Positions 63,572-64,000 of a stretch of 64,000 bases of DNA are shown one piece after another. The translations under genes were made by a program, and so were the position numbers. The stretch comes from Paracoccus mutanolyticus. Its GTDB lineage: Bacteria > Pseudomonadota > Alphaproteobacteria > Rhodobacterales > Rhodobacteraceae. Location: contig NZ_CP030239.1 in the NCBI RefSeq assembly GCF_003285265.1, positions 3,504,131 to 3,568,130 on the forward strand, given 5' to 3'. A model generated the notes under the pieces. It saw only the letters and a program-made list of their open reading frames with translations, ran no database searches and was not told where the DNA came from. Numbering within the stretch: the first letter of the stretch is position 1; every line of letters begins with the position of its first letter.

Positions 63572-64000
63572 TCGTCGAGGACGACCCCGTCCTGGCAACC
63601 CAGCTTGACCGCGCCATGACCGATGGCGGCTTTGCCTGCGACATCGCGGGCGACGGCACGCGGGCGAATACCGGGCGCGACGGAAAGCTATGACCTGGCG
63701 ATCCTGGACCTGGGCCTGCCCGGCCGGCCCGGGATCGAGGTGCTGACCCATTGGCGCGAGGGTGGCGTGACCATGCCGGTCCTGATCCTGACCGCGCGCG
63801 GGGACTGGACCGACAAGGTGGCGGGCTTTCGCGCCGGCGCCGACGACTATGCGGTCAAGCCCTTCCGGCTGGAGGAGGTGGTGATCCGCGCCCAGACCCT
63901 GGTGCGCCGTGCCGCCGGCCATGCCCAGGCCGTCATCAAGGCCGGGCCGCTGCGGCTGGACAGCCAGCTTGGCGTCATCACCAGGAACGGCATGGCGCTG
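63559..64000 (+). CDS. OmpR/PhoP-type response regulator (runs off right edge, one frameshift)
   Basis: Starts MRCLIVEDDPVLATQLDRAM with the acidic pocket ED-D. After an indel near 63680 it continues YDLAILDLGLPGRPGIEVL (phosphorylated Asp), VLILTARGDWTDKVAGFRAGADDYAVKPFRLEEVVIRAQTLVRR, cited by position 63778-63910, with the conserved Thr and Lys. The start of the winged-helix output domain (LRLDSQLGVITRNG) is just visible before the edge. A sensor kinase would be expected beyond 64000. Confidence 0.9.

Overview
The window looks like a chromosomal piece of a denitrifying alphaproteobacterium of the Paracoccus type (Rhodobacterales). The evidence is high GC, a complete nosCRZDFYLX nitrous-oxide reductase cluster (nosX cut by the left edge), a complete norCBQDEF nitric-oxide reductase operon, an NNR-type Crp/Fnr regulator, class I lysyl-tRNA synthetase, DUF6324/MmcB and many TRAP and tripartite tricarboxylate (TTT) transport genes. 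No rRNA, tRNA or CRISPR array was seen.

Layout. 1-8848 (minus): nosC-nosR-nosZ-nosD-nosF-nosY-nosL-nosX. 8851-8864: an NNR/FNR-type box between nos and the divergent norCBQDEF (8928-14283, plus). 14189-15661: nnrR-like regulator facing away from a CYTH-domain protein. 15719-20893: galD/prpF-like isomerase plus tctCBA (minus), divergent from a LysR regulator. 20998-23653: SLC13/DASS transporter, a broken rhodanese gene and a cupin. 23846-25514: an IS701-family transposase beside an internally deleted IS21 istB remnant. 25547-28270: DUF6324, mmcB, a DUF481 outer-membrane protein and a small membrane protein. 28388-37608: riboflavin/nusB/nrdR genes (nrdR-ribD ... ribE-ribBA-ribH-nusB, minus), split by three plus-strand capsule genes (kpsS, an OPX export lipoprotein, kpsC). 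37798-41011: TRAP transporter whose dctP is broken by an IS3-type remnant, facing dctQM. 41123-43320: cobU-cobT-cobS. 43455-49444: orphan peptide-binding protein, CheY-like receiver, MHS-family MFS transporter and acs. 49682-54731: HugZ-like flavin protein, right-handed beta-helix hydrolase, lysK, TerB-like protein. 54800-57062: nadD, fhs. 57081-62018: opgG-opgH-opgC for osmoregulated periplasmic glucans. 62145-64000: two PepSY-type periplasmic proteins and the start of an OmpR-type response regulator.

How the genes work together. NorCB reduces NO to N2O and NosZ reduces N2O to N2. NosR (flavinylated, iron-sulphur), NosX (flavin transferase), NosL (copper chaperone) and NosDFY (copper-site maturation) support NosZ, while NorQ/NorD activate NorCB. 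NNR-type control by NO fits the single TTGAC-N4-GTCAA box. KpsS/KpsC build the beta-Kdo linker of a lipid-anchored capsule and the OPX lipoprotein exports it. OpgGHC add periplasmic glucans.

Caveat on the sequence itself. About twenty conserved genes carry one or more single-base frameshifts, and where I could compare with family consensus they are mostly losses of one base from short homopolymers. I read these as sequencing or assembly error and annotate through them. In contrast, dctP (IS3 chunk), istB (internal deletion) and possibly acs (scrambled 200-bp stretch) and the opgG 5' end look like real structural changes.
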